Positions 1-6,592 of a DNA stretch of 6,592 nt are shown piece after piece. The first letter of the stretch is position 1. Every line of letters starts with the position of its first letter. The notes beneath the pieces were generated by a model, which was not told the DNA's origin, did no database searches, and was given only the letters and a program-made list of their open reading frames with translations. Position numbers and translations under genes: made by a program. This DNA comes from JAYVIQ01 sp043770215 (GTDB lineage: Bacteria > Bacteroidota > Bacteroidia > Cytophagales > JAAEPT01), in contig JAYVIQ010000109.1 in assembly GCA_043770215.1 (NCBI GenBank), forward strand, positions 1 through 6,592, read 5' to 3'.

Positions 1-1009
1 TTCGGTAAAGTTCACTATTTGGCATTATATTAAAAATATCATCAATATTTAACAATAAACATAAATAGATAAAAATACCAACCAATAAAAGGTTAGATGC
101 AGATTTCTTGTAAATAGTATTAATTTCTTCAACATTATTAGTAGTCCATGCCTTTGCTAAAATAGGATTGCTAATCATTGCAATTCCATTCTTTGGTATT
201 GAAATAATTAGCCCAAATTTGGATCCAATATCAAATAGCGCAGTTGATAAAAGTCCGTTTTTATATGCGGGCAGAAACATTTTTTCTATATTAACAACCA
301 GCATTCCGCTAAATCCTGAAAGGAAAGTGCCCATATTATAAAATAATAATTCTTTTACAAGAGTTTTATTATAAGCTTTTAGATTTATTTTAAAGTTCAA
401 TTTTCTAATAAAACCAATATAAATAAATAAGAGGGCAAGACTAATAAGGTTTGAGAAAACTAAAGTCTTTATAAATAAATCAAATTGAATATATCCTAAA
501 CCAAATGCTAAAATTGAAAAAGTATTACAAATCTTTGAGAATAGTTCTCTAACAAATGCAGGGAAAACAGTTTTTAAATTTGCTCTACAATATGCTTCTA
601 AGACATAACCATAAGTTATTATGATTGTAATTAAAAAAATGCTGTAAATATTTTCATTTATTAATGAAGAATTTTTTTTGTAAATATTTAGTAAAAAATC
701 ACTAAAAACATAAAATATGCCTATCAAAAATGCTAATCCAATTGTGCAAATAACTAAACATATACTTAATATTCCTGCATTATGTTTGTAACTATCAAAT
801 TTATGATAAAATCTAGCCATTGTGTTTGAAACGCCTAATTGAGCTATTCCTGATAGGAATATTGGAATAGTTGTTAATGAAATATACAGACCAAATTGTT
901 CAATGGATAAAAATTTGCTACACAAGTAAAAAACGTTGAAAATGCCAACAAAAACACCCAAATAGCTATATATAGTGCTTTTTATTGATTGTTTAATGAT
1001 TATCCCCAT
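1..1009 (-). CDS. Polysaccharide flippase of the Wzx/MOP type (partial, N-terminal 336 residues)
   Basis: Likely an inner-membrane transporter that flips undecaprenyl-linked oligosaccharide repeat units to the periplasmic face for O-antigen, capsule or exopolysaccharide assembly. The reading frame is open from ATG at 1009 to the left edge; the C-terminus, usually another 80 to 150 residues, lies outside. The translation is very hydrophobic, with helices near residues 12-32, 42-60, 80-102 and 118-138 and more after 180. The early motif SIEQFGLY after helix 1, followed by a second helix containing an AQLG.SN segment, is typical of Wzx-like proteins. Basic loops (for example FIRKLNFKINLK) separate the helices. 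The ATG is the only normal start: the in-frame codons upstream hold no ATG, GTG or TTG before a TAA at 1075-1073. The leader is A-rich without a Shine-Dalgarno site. Base composition is lower in GC than murF. The fold family is fairly sure; the exact substrate cannot be told. Another MOP-superfamily exporter is the main alternative. Confidence 0.85.
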   Translation of the reverse strand, partial: MGIIIKQSIKSTIYSYLGVFVGIFNVFYLCSKFLSIEQFGLYISLTTIPIFLSGIAQLGVSNTMARFYHKFDSYKHNAGILSICLVICTIGLAFLIGIFYVFSDFLLNIYKKNSSLINENIYSIFLITIIITYGYVLEAYCRANLKTVFPAFVRELFSKICNTFSILAFGLGYIQFDLFIKTLVFSNLISLALLFIYIGFIRKLNFKINLKAYNKTLVKELLFYNMGTFLSGFSGMLVVNIEKMFLPAYKNGLLSTALFDIGSKFGLIISIPKNGIAMISNPILAKAWTTNNVEEINTIYKKSASNLLLVGIFIYLCLLLNIDDIFNIMPNSELYR

Positions 1010-1207
1010 GAATTTGATTGCATTTTTTTGTAAGTAATAGCGTAAAATGTAAAAGAACTTAGTTTCAATATTTTATCTAACCGATCATATGTTATTATTT
1101 AGATTTTTTTCGATTTCTTTTACAAATTAAGTGGAAATATTTGCAGGGATAATAACTTAATTTATTTATTTTAAATGAATCAAAATTTCAATGTGTAAAT
1201 TCCATTC
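1010..1207. other. AT-rich spacer between the IS30 relic and the flippase gene
   Basis: About 200 bases with no open frame of note on either strand and no RNA gene that I can recognise. It must hold the leader of the flippase gene if that gene has its own promoter. The only resemblance to the Bacteroidota -7 element (TAnnTTTG) on the minus strand is TTAATTTG at 1130-1123, which has one mismatch and no TTG at the expected upstream distance. The part nearest the relic (about 1207-1180) may still belong to the 3' end of the old insertion sequence. Confidence 0.5.
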
Positions 1208-1606
1208 TGCAAATAGAACTTTTTTGTTTTATAAATTTGTAAGTATTTTTAATGTATATCTTTTTCTTGGTCTGTTATTTAAGTCTCACACTATTTCCTC
1301 AATACCACAAGCTACAATAGTTTTAAAATCTGTTTTTTAAGGGATATGCTGCCTCTATAAGCCATTCAAGTCCTTATTGTCTACAATTTCTAACTAGATT
1401 AGGGTTTGGTAACTTAAAAGCCTATGGTTCTTTTTACTTTAGCAAAGATTATATTTACGCTGTGCCAAATTACTCTTGTATGCTCCTGAAATATAATCTT
1501 TGATTCTTTTTAAATCTTTGGTGATAATAGATTTATCCTGGTCATTTGTAGTAGCAATGAAATAAATCTGTATGAATCAAATTGCTTTTAAGGCAATTCA
1601 TGTTAA
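1208..1606 (-). pseudogene. Decayed IS30-family transposase (N- and C-terminal parts, middle deleted)
   Basis: No intact gene is present, but the minus-strand translation keeps IS30 transposase landmarks in the correct order. From 1597 to 1439, interrupted by TGA at 1579-1577, it reads IALKAI, then FIQIYFIATT, DKSIITKDLKR and SGAYKSNLAQRKYNL. This matches the N-terminal helix-turn-helix, where intact members have DKS.ISREIKRN and G.Y...LAQRKY. From 1446 to 1390 comes FAK...GF and P-stop-S-S-stop, where intact members have EFA and PYSSW; both stops are one change from Tyr and Trp. After a frame change, 1366-1325 reads NGL-stop-RQHIP-stop-KTDF, and 1282-1208 reads LNNRPRKRY followed by a stop and KKVLFA, equal to the DDE-domain end. 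The family is about 320 residues, so some 150 to 180 middle residues, including the first catalytic Asp positions, are missing. Functionless remains of a mobile element. Matches are from memory of the family, not from a search. Terminal inverted repeats and target duplications were not found. Confidence 0.85.
1443..1502. repeat. Perfect 14-bp inverted repeat with 32-bp spacer inside the IS30 relic
   Basis: CAAAGATTATATTT at 1443-1456 is the exact reverse complement of AAATATAATCTTTG at 1489-1502. Pairing does not extend outward (G against A) or inward. The right arm encodes part of the K-D-Y-I-S stretch of the old helix-turn-helix region. The left arm covers the end of RKYNLC and the start of the C-terminal part, so one arm lies on the probable deletion junction. 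It may be chance in AT-rich DNA, a structure that promoted the deletion, or a small cruciform. Confidence 0.7.
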
Positions 1607-1636
1607 AAAAAACAAATAATTCACATTAGATTATTT
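1605..1636 (-). terminator. Probable Rho-independent terminator after murF
   Basis: On the minus strand, 25 bases after the murF stop codon, AAATAAT (1636-1630) pairs with ATTATTT (1620-1614) across a 9-base loop. A G and eight consecutive T (1612-1605) follow. The 7-bp stem holds only A-T pairs, so it is weak by the usual rules, but the position and the T run fit an end to the oxidoreductase, TolB-like, murF transcription unit. The T run adjoins the start of the IS30 relic. Confidence 0.5.
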
Positions 1637-1660
1637 AGTCATTTCAGCAATAACTTTCAT

Positions 1661-2971
1661 TTATTTTTCTTGTTCTAGAATTTTATCTAAAATTGTTTCT
1701 AAGCCTATTCCTCTAGATCCTTTAATTAATAGCAAAGATTTTTTAAGATCTATTCGTTTTAATTCATTCACCAATTCTTCCTTAGTATCAAAAACATTTT
1801 TGGTTTTGGGTAAAGCATTTTTGAAATACTTGCCCACAAAGTAGCAAGCATGAAATCCCTGTGAAATAGCCTTATTGTAAATGTTTGTATGCTCTAATTT
1901 AGAGTCTACACCAAGTTCAAACATGTCCCCTAATACAATTATTTTTTTAGGGTGTTCTAAAGAGTTTAAGTTTTCTATAGCTGCTACCATAGAGCTAGGG
2001 TTGGCGTTGTAGGCGTCGAGTAGTATTTTTACTCCACTTTTTTCTATTATTTGTGATCTGTTGTTGCTAGGTACATAATTGCAAACGGCGTTTATAGCAT
2101 CTTGAGATTCTATGCCAAAGAATTTACCAATTGCAAGGGCAGAAAGGATGTTTTCAAAATTATAGCTGCCTACTAATTGGGTTTCATTTGTATTGGCAGA
2201 TCCATAAGAAAAACGAATAAAAGGATCTATTTCTACCATTTTAGCAAATACGTACGCCTTTTCATCTGTTTGAGAGTAAATTAAAGGGTTTTTGAATCTT
2301 GATGCCATTCTCATAAGTGCATCGCTAGATCCGTTTATAAAAATAACTCCGTTGTTGTTTTGAAGGTGTTTGAAAAGCTCACTTTTACCTCTTGCTACAC
2401 CTTCTAAACTACCAAATCCTTCTAAGTGTGCTTTGCCAATGTTAGTAATAAGTCCATGAGTAGGATCAGAAATGGTACTCAGAAATTCAATTTCACCTAC
2501 ATGGTTAGCACCCATTTCTATTACCGCAATTTCTGTATCTAAAGGCATAGAAAGTAAAGTAAGTGGTACGCCAATATGATTATTTAGATTTCCTTGAGTG
2601 AAATGTGTTTTGAATTTCTTTTTTAATACACAACTAATAAGTTCTTTGCTGGTGGTTTTTCCGTTGCTGCCTGTAATGCCAATAAATGGAATAGAAAATT
2701 GTTTTCGATGATAATTTGCTAATTCTTGTAATGTTTTAAGGCTGTCTTCTACCAAAATTGTTTTTCCTTCTTCTTCAAACTCTTTTTGGTCTATAACAGC
2801 AAAAGAAGCTCCGCTTTCTAATGCTTGTTTTGCAAATTTATTTCCATTGAAATTATCACCTTTTAATGCAAAGAAAATACTCCCATTTGTTACTTTTCTA
2901 GTATCTGTGCATATACCAGAGCAAGATTTAAAAAGGGTGTAAATTTCTGTTAATGAATTATTTAAGCTCAT
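1661..2971 (-). CDS. murF: UDP-N-acetylmuramoyl-tripeptide--D-alanyl-D-alanine ligase
   Basis: Cytoplasmic Mur ligase that joins D-Ala-D-Ala to UDP-MurNAc-tripeptide with ATP, the last soluble step in making the peptidoglycan monomer. At 436 residues it has the normal length. The N-terminal substrate domain contains DTR (23-25) and FFALKG (33-38). The ATPase domain has the P-loop ITGSNGKTT (99-107, with Lys105), the GNLNNHIGVPLT segment (127-138), Glu152 in IEMGA, NIGKAHLEGFGS (177-188) and GKSEL (195-199), whose Lys is carbamylated in the family. The C-terminal domain shows NNR (303-305), the MurF signature DAYNANPSSM (319-328), LGDMFELG (347-354) and IKGSRG (416-421). All expected catalytic residues are present, so it should be active. 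The ATG lies 13 bp after the TolB-like gene, and the A-rich gap TTAAAAAATAATT contains no Shine-Dalgarno site. It is probably cotranscribed with the two genes upstream and ends before the hairpin at 1636-1605. Confidence 0.97.
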   Translation of the reverse strand: MSLNNSLTEIYTLFKSCSGICTDTRKVTNGSIFFALKGDNFNGNKFAKQALESGASFAVIDQKEFEEEGKTILVEDSLKTLQELANYHRKQFSIPFIGITGSNGKTTSKELISCVLKKKFKTHFTQGNLNNHIGVPLTLLSMPLDTEIAVIEMGANHVGEIEFLSTISDPTHGLITNIGKAHLEGFGSLEGVARGKSELFKHLQNNNGVIFINGSSDALMRMASRFKNPLIYSQTDEKAYVFAKMVEIDPFIRFSYGSANTNETQLVGSYNFENILSALAIGKFFGIESQDAINAVCNYVPSNNRSQIIEKSGVKILLDAYNANPSSMVAAIENLNSLEHPKKIIVLGDMFELGVDSKLEHTNIYNKAISQGFHACYFVGKYFKNALPKTKNVFDTKEELVNELKRIDLKKSLLLIKGSRGIGLETILDKILEQEK

Positions 2972-2984
2972 AATTATTTTTTAA

Positions 2985-5900
2985 TTAGAAGTCGTAATCT
3001 AATGATACTTGTAATTTTGGTTTTTGTACCAAATAGTTTTTTATTCCCCAGCCTAAATCTACTTTAAGGTAATAACCAAACATCATAGATCTAAATCCAA
3101 ATCCGTAACTAGTTAAAAATGGATTTTGGTAATTAGTTACTTTTGCCGTAAACACATTTCCTGGTTTACCTACATTTCTTGTATTTATGCTATTATCTCT
3201 GCCAAAAGGATGTTTTCCATTCCAGGCAGAGCCTGCTTCGTAGAAAGCATTGAACTGCAGATTTCTAAAAAAACTAGAAGATATAGGTCCACTATACAAA
3301 ACTCTAATAATAGGTACTCTTAACTCAGTGTTTAGTAGTAAATAATTACGTCCATTCATTTTGTTGTAGCCAAAACCTCTAAGGTTTGTGCTAAAGTCGC
3401 TGAAAAGTAAGTAAGGATTTTCTCCAGAGTTATTTAAGTACAAAGGATCAAGTTGTGTATTGTTTTCGTATTGCTGTCCAAGCCAATTGTCTACGCCACC
3501 TAACATAAATACCTTGGGTGAGTTTCCTCCAAAACGCCCTCCAGAAACTCTAGCAGCAAATATAATGTCTCTAATGATTGGTTGGTAATTCCGCATATCG
3601 AAACTCAATTTATTAAACCCTGTTAAATTGCCACTAATCTTGCCATAAGATTCTACATTTGCTTTAAATCTGAATCCTTGAAATTGATTTAAACTTTTTT
3701 CAAAAGAATTGTCATACACAAATTCTAGTTTATTGTGTGTGAGTACATTGTAATTGCTTTCAGGCGAAGGGATCAAATAATCTGTAAATGCTGTTCTAGT
3801 AAGTCCTGAACTGTATTCCAATCTAGCAACTGGAGAAAATGGCTTAGCAATACTCAGATTAAAATCTGATTTAGTTTGCCTATTTAGTGCATTGATATTT
3901 CCTCTATAAAAGCTATTTTTTTGAAGCTTTATTCTAAAATCATATTGCTTTTTCAGGTACTCGTATTGCACAACTATATCACTGCTTTTTTGTAATACGG
4001 TACTATACAAAGCCCCTTGTATTCTATGATTGCTAAACATATCTGATGTTCCTGCTTGGAAATAAGTTCCGAAATTTCTAACTGGGTCTATTTTAAAGGT
4101 GGAAATAACATAATCTACTGCAAAAAGGGCCTCGATATCTTTTGGGTCACTTATTTTAGTTATTTTTTCTACTATAGATTTTGTCTTTTTTATTGGTCCT
4201 TCCAAAGGATCTGAATCATACCCTTGTTTGTTTGGGTTTATGTTTAGTAGATCGTTAATCAATACTTCATCTGGCACTTCTTTGCTACTTATTTCTAGCT
4301 TTTGGCTTTGTAGTGCTAGATAATTTAGGCTAGGGTCAAATTCAAATCCTTTTGTTTTGTGCAAGAGCAAATCTCTTTCCTTGCGTCTTAATTGCAAAAA
4401 TAACTCGCCTTCTTTGGCTAAAAACCGAACGATGCTTTTATCCTCAGTGGCTATGTTTTTGGCTATACTTTCTCCTATTGTTAAGGTATACAATTTATTT
4501 TGGGAACCATTAGAAGCTAAAAATAGGATTCTTGTATTGCTCCAGTAAAAAGGTTTTTTTTCACTTACATTACTGTTTGTAATTCTTTTTAGAAGCTTAG
4601 TTCCATCAAATTCAAATAAATTATAAATGCTTAAAAGTTGTTGGTAAGACCCGTAATCTCCTCTGAGTGTATCATTGAATCTATTGGACGAAAAAAGAAT
4701 TCTTTTGCCATCTGGGCTATACACAGGGTCAAAATCATCATATAAATCCTTTGTAATTTGTTTGGCAACATCTTCTTTGGTATTGTAAATGTAAATGTCT
4801 GTTTGTCCATCTTTTACACCAGATAAGGTCATGTCCTCTTCATTTGGGGCAAAATCGAAACTTAGAATAGCATCAAAGGTTACAAAAAGTTTTTTTTCTT
4901 TTTGAAATTTTTTAGTTACGTTTTTTGTGATTAAGTAAGGCTTTCCATTTTTGTATTTTATTAAACAAAGCTCGCTGTTGCTTTTCCATGCTATTAGCGG
5001 TATGCTTTGGTCAGTTTCCCAATTTATATTTTTAATACCCCCGTAATACACTATTTTTCTGTTTTTTTTGATTAGATCATACACATATACATAATATATT
5101 CCCTTTCTATTCAGCGCATACGCAATCATAGATTTGTCTCTATTCATTTTTATTTGAGTTATAGCGGCTGCACTATTAGAATTATGTAAAATTGTTCTTT
5201 TTTCTATTTTTACTTTGTTGAATTTCTCTTGATAGTATTGTTTCCATTCTTTTATAAAAATTTGATATTCAATGCCTAAGCTTCCTCTTATTCCTGTTTC
5301 TTCATTTCTAGTAGATTTTGTTAGTGCTAATATATTTGCTATGGCATAAGCACCATATTTTTCGTGTATGTAGTTAAAAATAGATTGTCCAATTAGAGTA
5401 GCGTATTCGCCTGTAAGTCTATCTGGATTTTTCTTTTTGCTATGTATAAAATCTTGTACAGCATTGTTCATCTTTTCTGTAGCTCCATAGCCCAAAAAGT
5501 TTGAACATCCATTTAAAAACCAAGCGGGAAAATCAATTAAATAGGTGCTTTGTAAACTATTTTTAAAGCTGCCACCGTACATGATGATATTAATAAATAG
5601 TTCGGATAACTTTTTATCTACTTCCCTAAAATACAACATTTGGCTTCCTTTATAGGAAACTTCTATTTTGGATTTTATTAGTTTAGTTTCTCCTCCTGCA
5701 GAAAAATTGTTCTCTAAACTTATGTTGCTCTGTTGTAAATCTGCATCAGAGGTGTACACCAATACATTTATTTTGTTGTAAGGAAGGTAACCAATGGTTT
5801 GTGTAATTTGGTTGTATTGTTCTTCTAAATGTCTGGCTGTGTTGTAAGCTAAACTGTTGCCGCCTATGTAATAATATACATTAAAGTTCTTGGTACTTAT

Positions 5901-6017
5901 ATATTTCCATTTTTTTTGTGCGTATTGTACTCTATTTTTACCAAAAGTAGTTTGAGCAGTTTGCGCATTGCTAAACAAAACAAATAAAAGCAGTAAAAAG
6001 GATAAAATATGTCTCAA
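2985..6017 (-). CDS. TolB-like exported protein with peptidase-like domain, beta-propeller and C-terminal outer-membrane barrel
   Basis: A 1010-residue envelope protein of the type often named 'translocation protein TolB' in flavobacteria; its true role is not established. A signal peptide (about 1-19, hydrophobic LSFLLLLFVLFSNAQ) directs export. Residues about 38-270 resemble the gluzincin-like domain of these proteins: NFNVYYY (44-50), FPAWFLNG (163-170), and TGEYATLIGQSIFNYI (202-217). No HExxH zinc motif is present; FINIIMYGGS (141-150) stands in its place, so proteolysis is unlikely. Residues about 285-560 form a WD40/PD40 propeller, clearest at FDPVYSPDGKRILFSSNR (429-446). After a charged linker (about 570-630), residues about 640-1010 alternate like a BamA/surface-antigen barrel, with LRGFGYNKMNGRNY (879-892) then NTELRVPI (896-903), and the chain ends in Phe like outer-membrane proteins. 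The start is TTG: the frame has a stop 18 bases before it, and the next Met (residue 127) would lose the signal peptide. It overlaps the upstream stop by 4 bases. Confidence 0.85.
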   Translation of the reverse strand: MRHILSFLLLLFVLFSNAQTAQTTFGKNRVQYAQKKWKYISTKNFNVYYYIGGNSLAYNTARHLEEQYNQITQTIGYLPYNKINVLVYTSDADLQQSNISLENNFSAGGETKLIKSKIEVSYKGSQMLYFREVDKKLSELFINIIMYGGSFKNSLQSTYLIDFPAWFLNGCSNFLGYGATEKMNNAVQDFIHSKKKNPDRLTGEYATLIGQSIFNYIHEKYGAYAIANILALTKSTRNEETGIRGSLGIEYQIFIKEWKQYYQEKFNKVKIEKRTILHNSNSAAAITQIKMNRDKSMIAYALNRKGIYYVYVYDLIKKNRKIVYYGGIKNINWETDQSIPLIAWKSNSELCLIKYKNGKPYLITKNVTKKFQKEKKLFVTFDAILSFDFAPNEEDMTLSGVKDGQTDIYIYNTKEDVAKQITKDLYDDFDPVYSPDGKRILFSSNRFNDTLRGDYGSYQQLLSIYNLFEFDGTKLLKRITNSNVSEKKPFYWSNTRILFLASNGSQNKLYTLTIGESIAKNIATEDKSIVRFLAKEGELFLQLRRKERDLLLHKTKGFEFDPSLNYLALQSQKLEISSKEVPDEVLINDLLNINPNKQGYDSDPLEGPIKKTKSIVEKITKISDPKDIEALFAVDYVISTFKIDPVRNFGTYFQAGTSDMFSNHRIQGALYSTVLQKSSDIVVQYEYLKKQYDFRIKLQKNSFYRGNINALNRQTKSDFNLSIAKPFSPVARLEYSSGLTRTAFTDYLIPSPESNYNVLTHNKLEFVYDNSFEKSLNQFQGFRFKANVESYGKISGNLTGFNKLSFDMRNYQPIIRDIIFAARVSGGRFGGNSPKVFMLGGVDNWLGQQYENNTQLDPLYLNNSGENPYLLFSDFSTNLRGFGYNKMNGRNYLLLNTELRVPIIRVLYSGPISSSFFRNLQFNAFYEAGSAWNGKHPFGRDNSINTRNVGKPGNVFTAKVTNYQNPFLTSYGFGFRSMMFGYYLKVDLGWGIKNYLVQKPKLQVSLDYDF
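6014..6017 (-). promoter_or_regulatory. Overlapping stop and start (TTGA) suggesting translational coupling
   Basis: The minus-strand TTGA contains the TTG start of the TolB-like gene (6017-6015) and the TGA stop of the oxidoreductase (6016-6014). The preceding bases are A-rich (AAAAGCAAAAACACAA) and lack a Shine-Dalgarno sequence. Ribosomes ending the first gene may restart on the second. This ties expression of the two proteins together and makes up for the weak TTG codon. Confidence 0.65.
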
Positions 6018-6592
6018 TTGTGTTTTTGCTTTTTATGAACTCGTTCTATATCTACTTCTTTGGTAAGTTTTCTCTTATCCAGTATAAAGTTAACAAATTC
6101 TTTTGCAAAATAAGGTGCTTGTGTTACACCTTTTGCACCTAAACCATTAAAAATAAATGTGTTTTTTAAATTGAAATGCTTTCCGATTAATGGTTTTCTG
6201 TCTACAACAGTAGGTCTAAGTCCAAAATAATGTTCTGTAATAGAGTAGGGTACTTTTATCATATCATTTATTTTTTCTAAAACCATATTTTTTCCTTCTG
6301 TTGTTAATGTTTCAGATAAATCTCTGGTAAAAGTTGCGCCTGTAACAAACTCATTTTTTTTTTGGTGTACTATAAATGCATTTTTATTGTAGAGAAAATT
6401 TGGAGAAATAGTATCGCTTTCTATTCGTAGCATTTCTCCTTTGGTAATGCTAAAAGGAAGGTAATTAAAAGGGATTGAATTCGCCTGATAATTACCTGTA
6501 CACCAAATGATATTTTTAGTCTCTAAACCACATACCGTTATTTTATTATCAGAATATCCTATTTTTTCAGGTTCTACCCAAAGTTCTTTCCA
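6014..6592 (-). CDS. FAD-dependent oxidoreductase of the DAO family (partial, C-terminal 192 residues)
   Basis: The frame stays open to the right edge, so the N-terminus with the dinucleotide-binding GxGxxG is missing; the ATG at 6433 is internal (Met54 of the fragment). The enzyme likely oxidises an amine or amino acid with FAD, as in D-amino-acid dehydrogenase, glycine oxidase ThiO or the MnmC oxidase domain. Landmarks in the fragment are NIIWCTG (27-33), the TKGEML turn (49-54) where the family has a GQ/GE motif, GATFTRD (85-91), GLRPTVVDRKPLIG (124-137), and FNGLGAKGVTQAPYFA (148-163). The last two are the hallmark C-terminal segments that hold the flavin and active site. The chain ends in a basic tail (VHKKQKHN). 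No signal peptide can be judged. It is the first visible gene of the run that includes the TolB-like gene and murF. The substrate cannot be told from this part. Confidence 0.85.
   Translation of the reverse strand, partial: WKELWVEPEKIGYSDNKITVCGLETKNIIWCTGNYQANSIPFNYLPFSITKGEMLRIESDTISPNFLYNKNAFIVHQKKNEFVTGATFTRDLSETLTTEGKNMVLEKINDMIKVPYSITEHYFGLRPTVVDRKPLIGKHFNLKNTFIFNGLGAKGVTQAPYFAKEFVNFILDKRKLTKEVDIERVHKKQKHN

Noticed and set aside
1123..1130. TTAATTTG on the minus strand as a Bacteroidota -7 promoter element for the flippase gene
   Set aside because: One mismatch to TAnnTTTG, no TTG about 20 bases upstream, and 113 bases from the start codon; too weak to call.
1138..1215. 9-bp inverted repeat TATTTGCAG / CTGCAAATA
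   Set aside because: Arms are 60 bp apart and do not extend. One arm overlaps the end of the relic's coding remnant, so it is not a convincing terminal repeat, and such a match is expected by chance in AT-rich DNA.
1439..1576. Open frame of 45 codons on the minus strand as a separate small gene
   Set aside because: It has no start codon and its residues match the N-terminal part of IS30 transposases, so it belongs to the relic.
1580..1598. Short hairpin AATTGCTTTTAAGGCAATT as a terminator
   Set aside because: On the minus strand only six pairs form and no T run follows. It falls within the helix-turn-helix part of the IS30 relic, so it is probably old coding sequence. The hairpin at 1636-1605 fits better.
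3126..3323. Plus-strand open frame of 65 codons
   Set aside because: It lies wholly inside the barrel-coding part of the TolB-like gene on the other strand, has no recognisable domain, and is Cys- and Ile-rich in a way expected from antisense reading.
4357..4548. Plus-strand open frame of 63 codons
   Set aside because: Antisense to the propeller part of the TolB-like gene; no motif, and no spacing that suggests a gene.

Overview
This is an AT-rich window with every recognisable gene on the minus strand. It most likely comes from a member of the Bacteroidota, probably the Flavobacteriaceae. The support is: start sites with A-rich leaders and no Shine-Dalgarno sequence; the large 'TolB-like' outer-membrane protein type typical of flavobacteria; a MurF of flavobacterial style; and a Bacteroidota-type IS30 transposase relic. 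Genus cannot be set from this sequence.

Layout in transcription order (right to left). (1) 6592-6014 is the C-terminal 192 codons of a FAD-dependent (DAO-type) oxidoreductase whose start lies beyond the window. (2) 6017-2985 is a 1010-residue exported protein with a signal peptide, a peptidase-like domain without a zinc site, a TolB-like beta-propeller and a BamA-like outer-membrane barrel. It starts with TTG inside the stop codon of gene 1. (3) 2971-1661, 13 bp further on, is murF, which adds D-Ala-D-Ala to the peptidoglycan precursor. The tight spacing suggests one envelope-related operon. A wholly A-T hairpin followed by a run of eight T (1636-1605) probably ends it.

(4) 1606-1208 carries no intact gene. 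Read on the minus strand it is a decayed IS30-family transposase: an N-terminal helix-turn-helix part is joined to a C-terminal DDE-domain part, the middle is lost, and stops and frame changes are scattered through it. A perfect 14-bp inverted repeat sits near the internal junction. (5) 1207-1010 is about 200 bp of AT-rich spacer with no gene and no convincing promoter. (6) 1009-1 is the N-terminal 336 codons of a multi-pass flippase of the Wzx/MOP type. It is clearly more AT-rich than murF and probably marks the start of a surface-polysaccharide locus that continues to the left.

The window therefore looks like a junction between conserved chromosomal envelope genes (oxidoreductase, TolB-like, murF) and a variable polysaccharide locus, with a dead insertion sequence at the boundary. 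I found no clear sign of a new defence, CRISPR or RNA-based system. The points most worth a second look are the IS30 relic, the three-part TolB-like protein with its TTG start, and the possible locus boundary.
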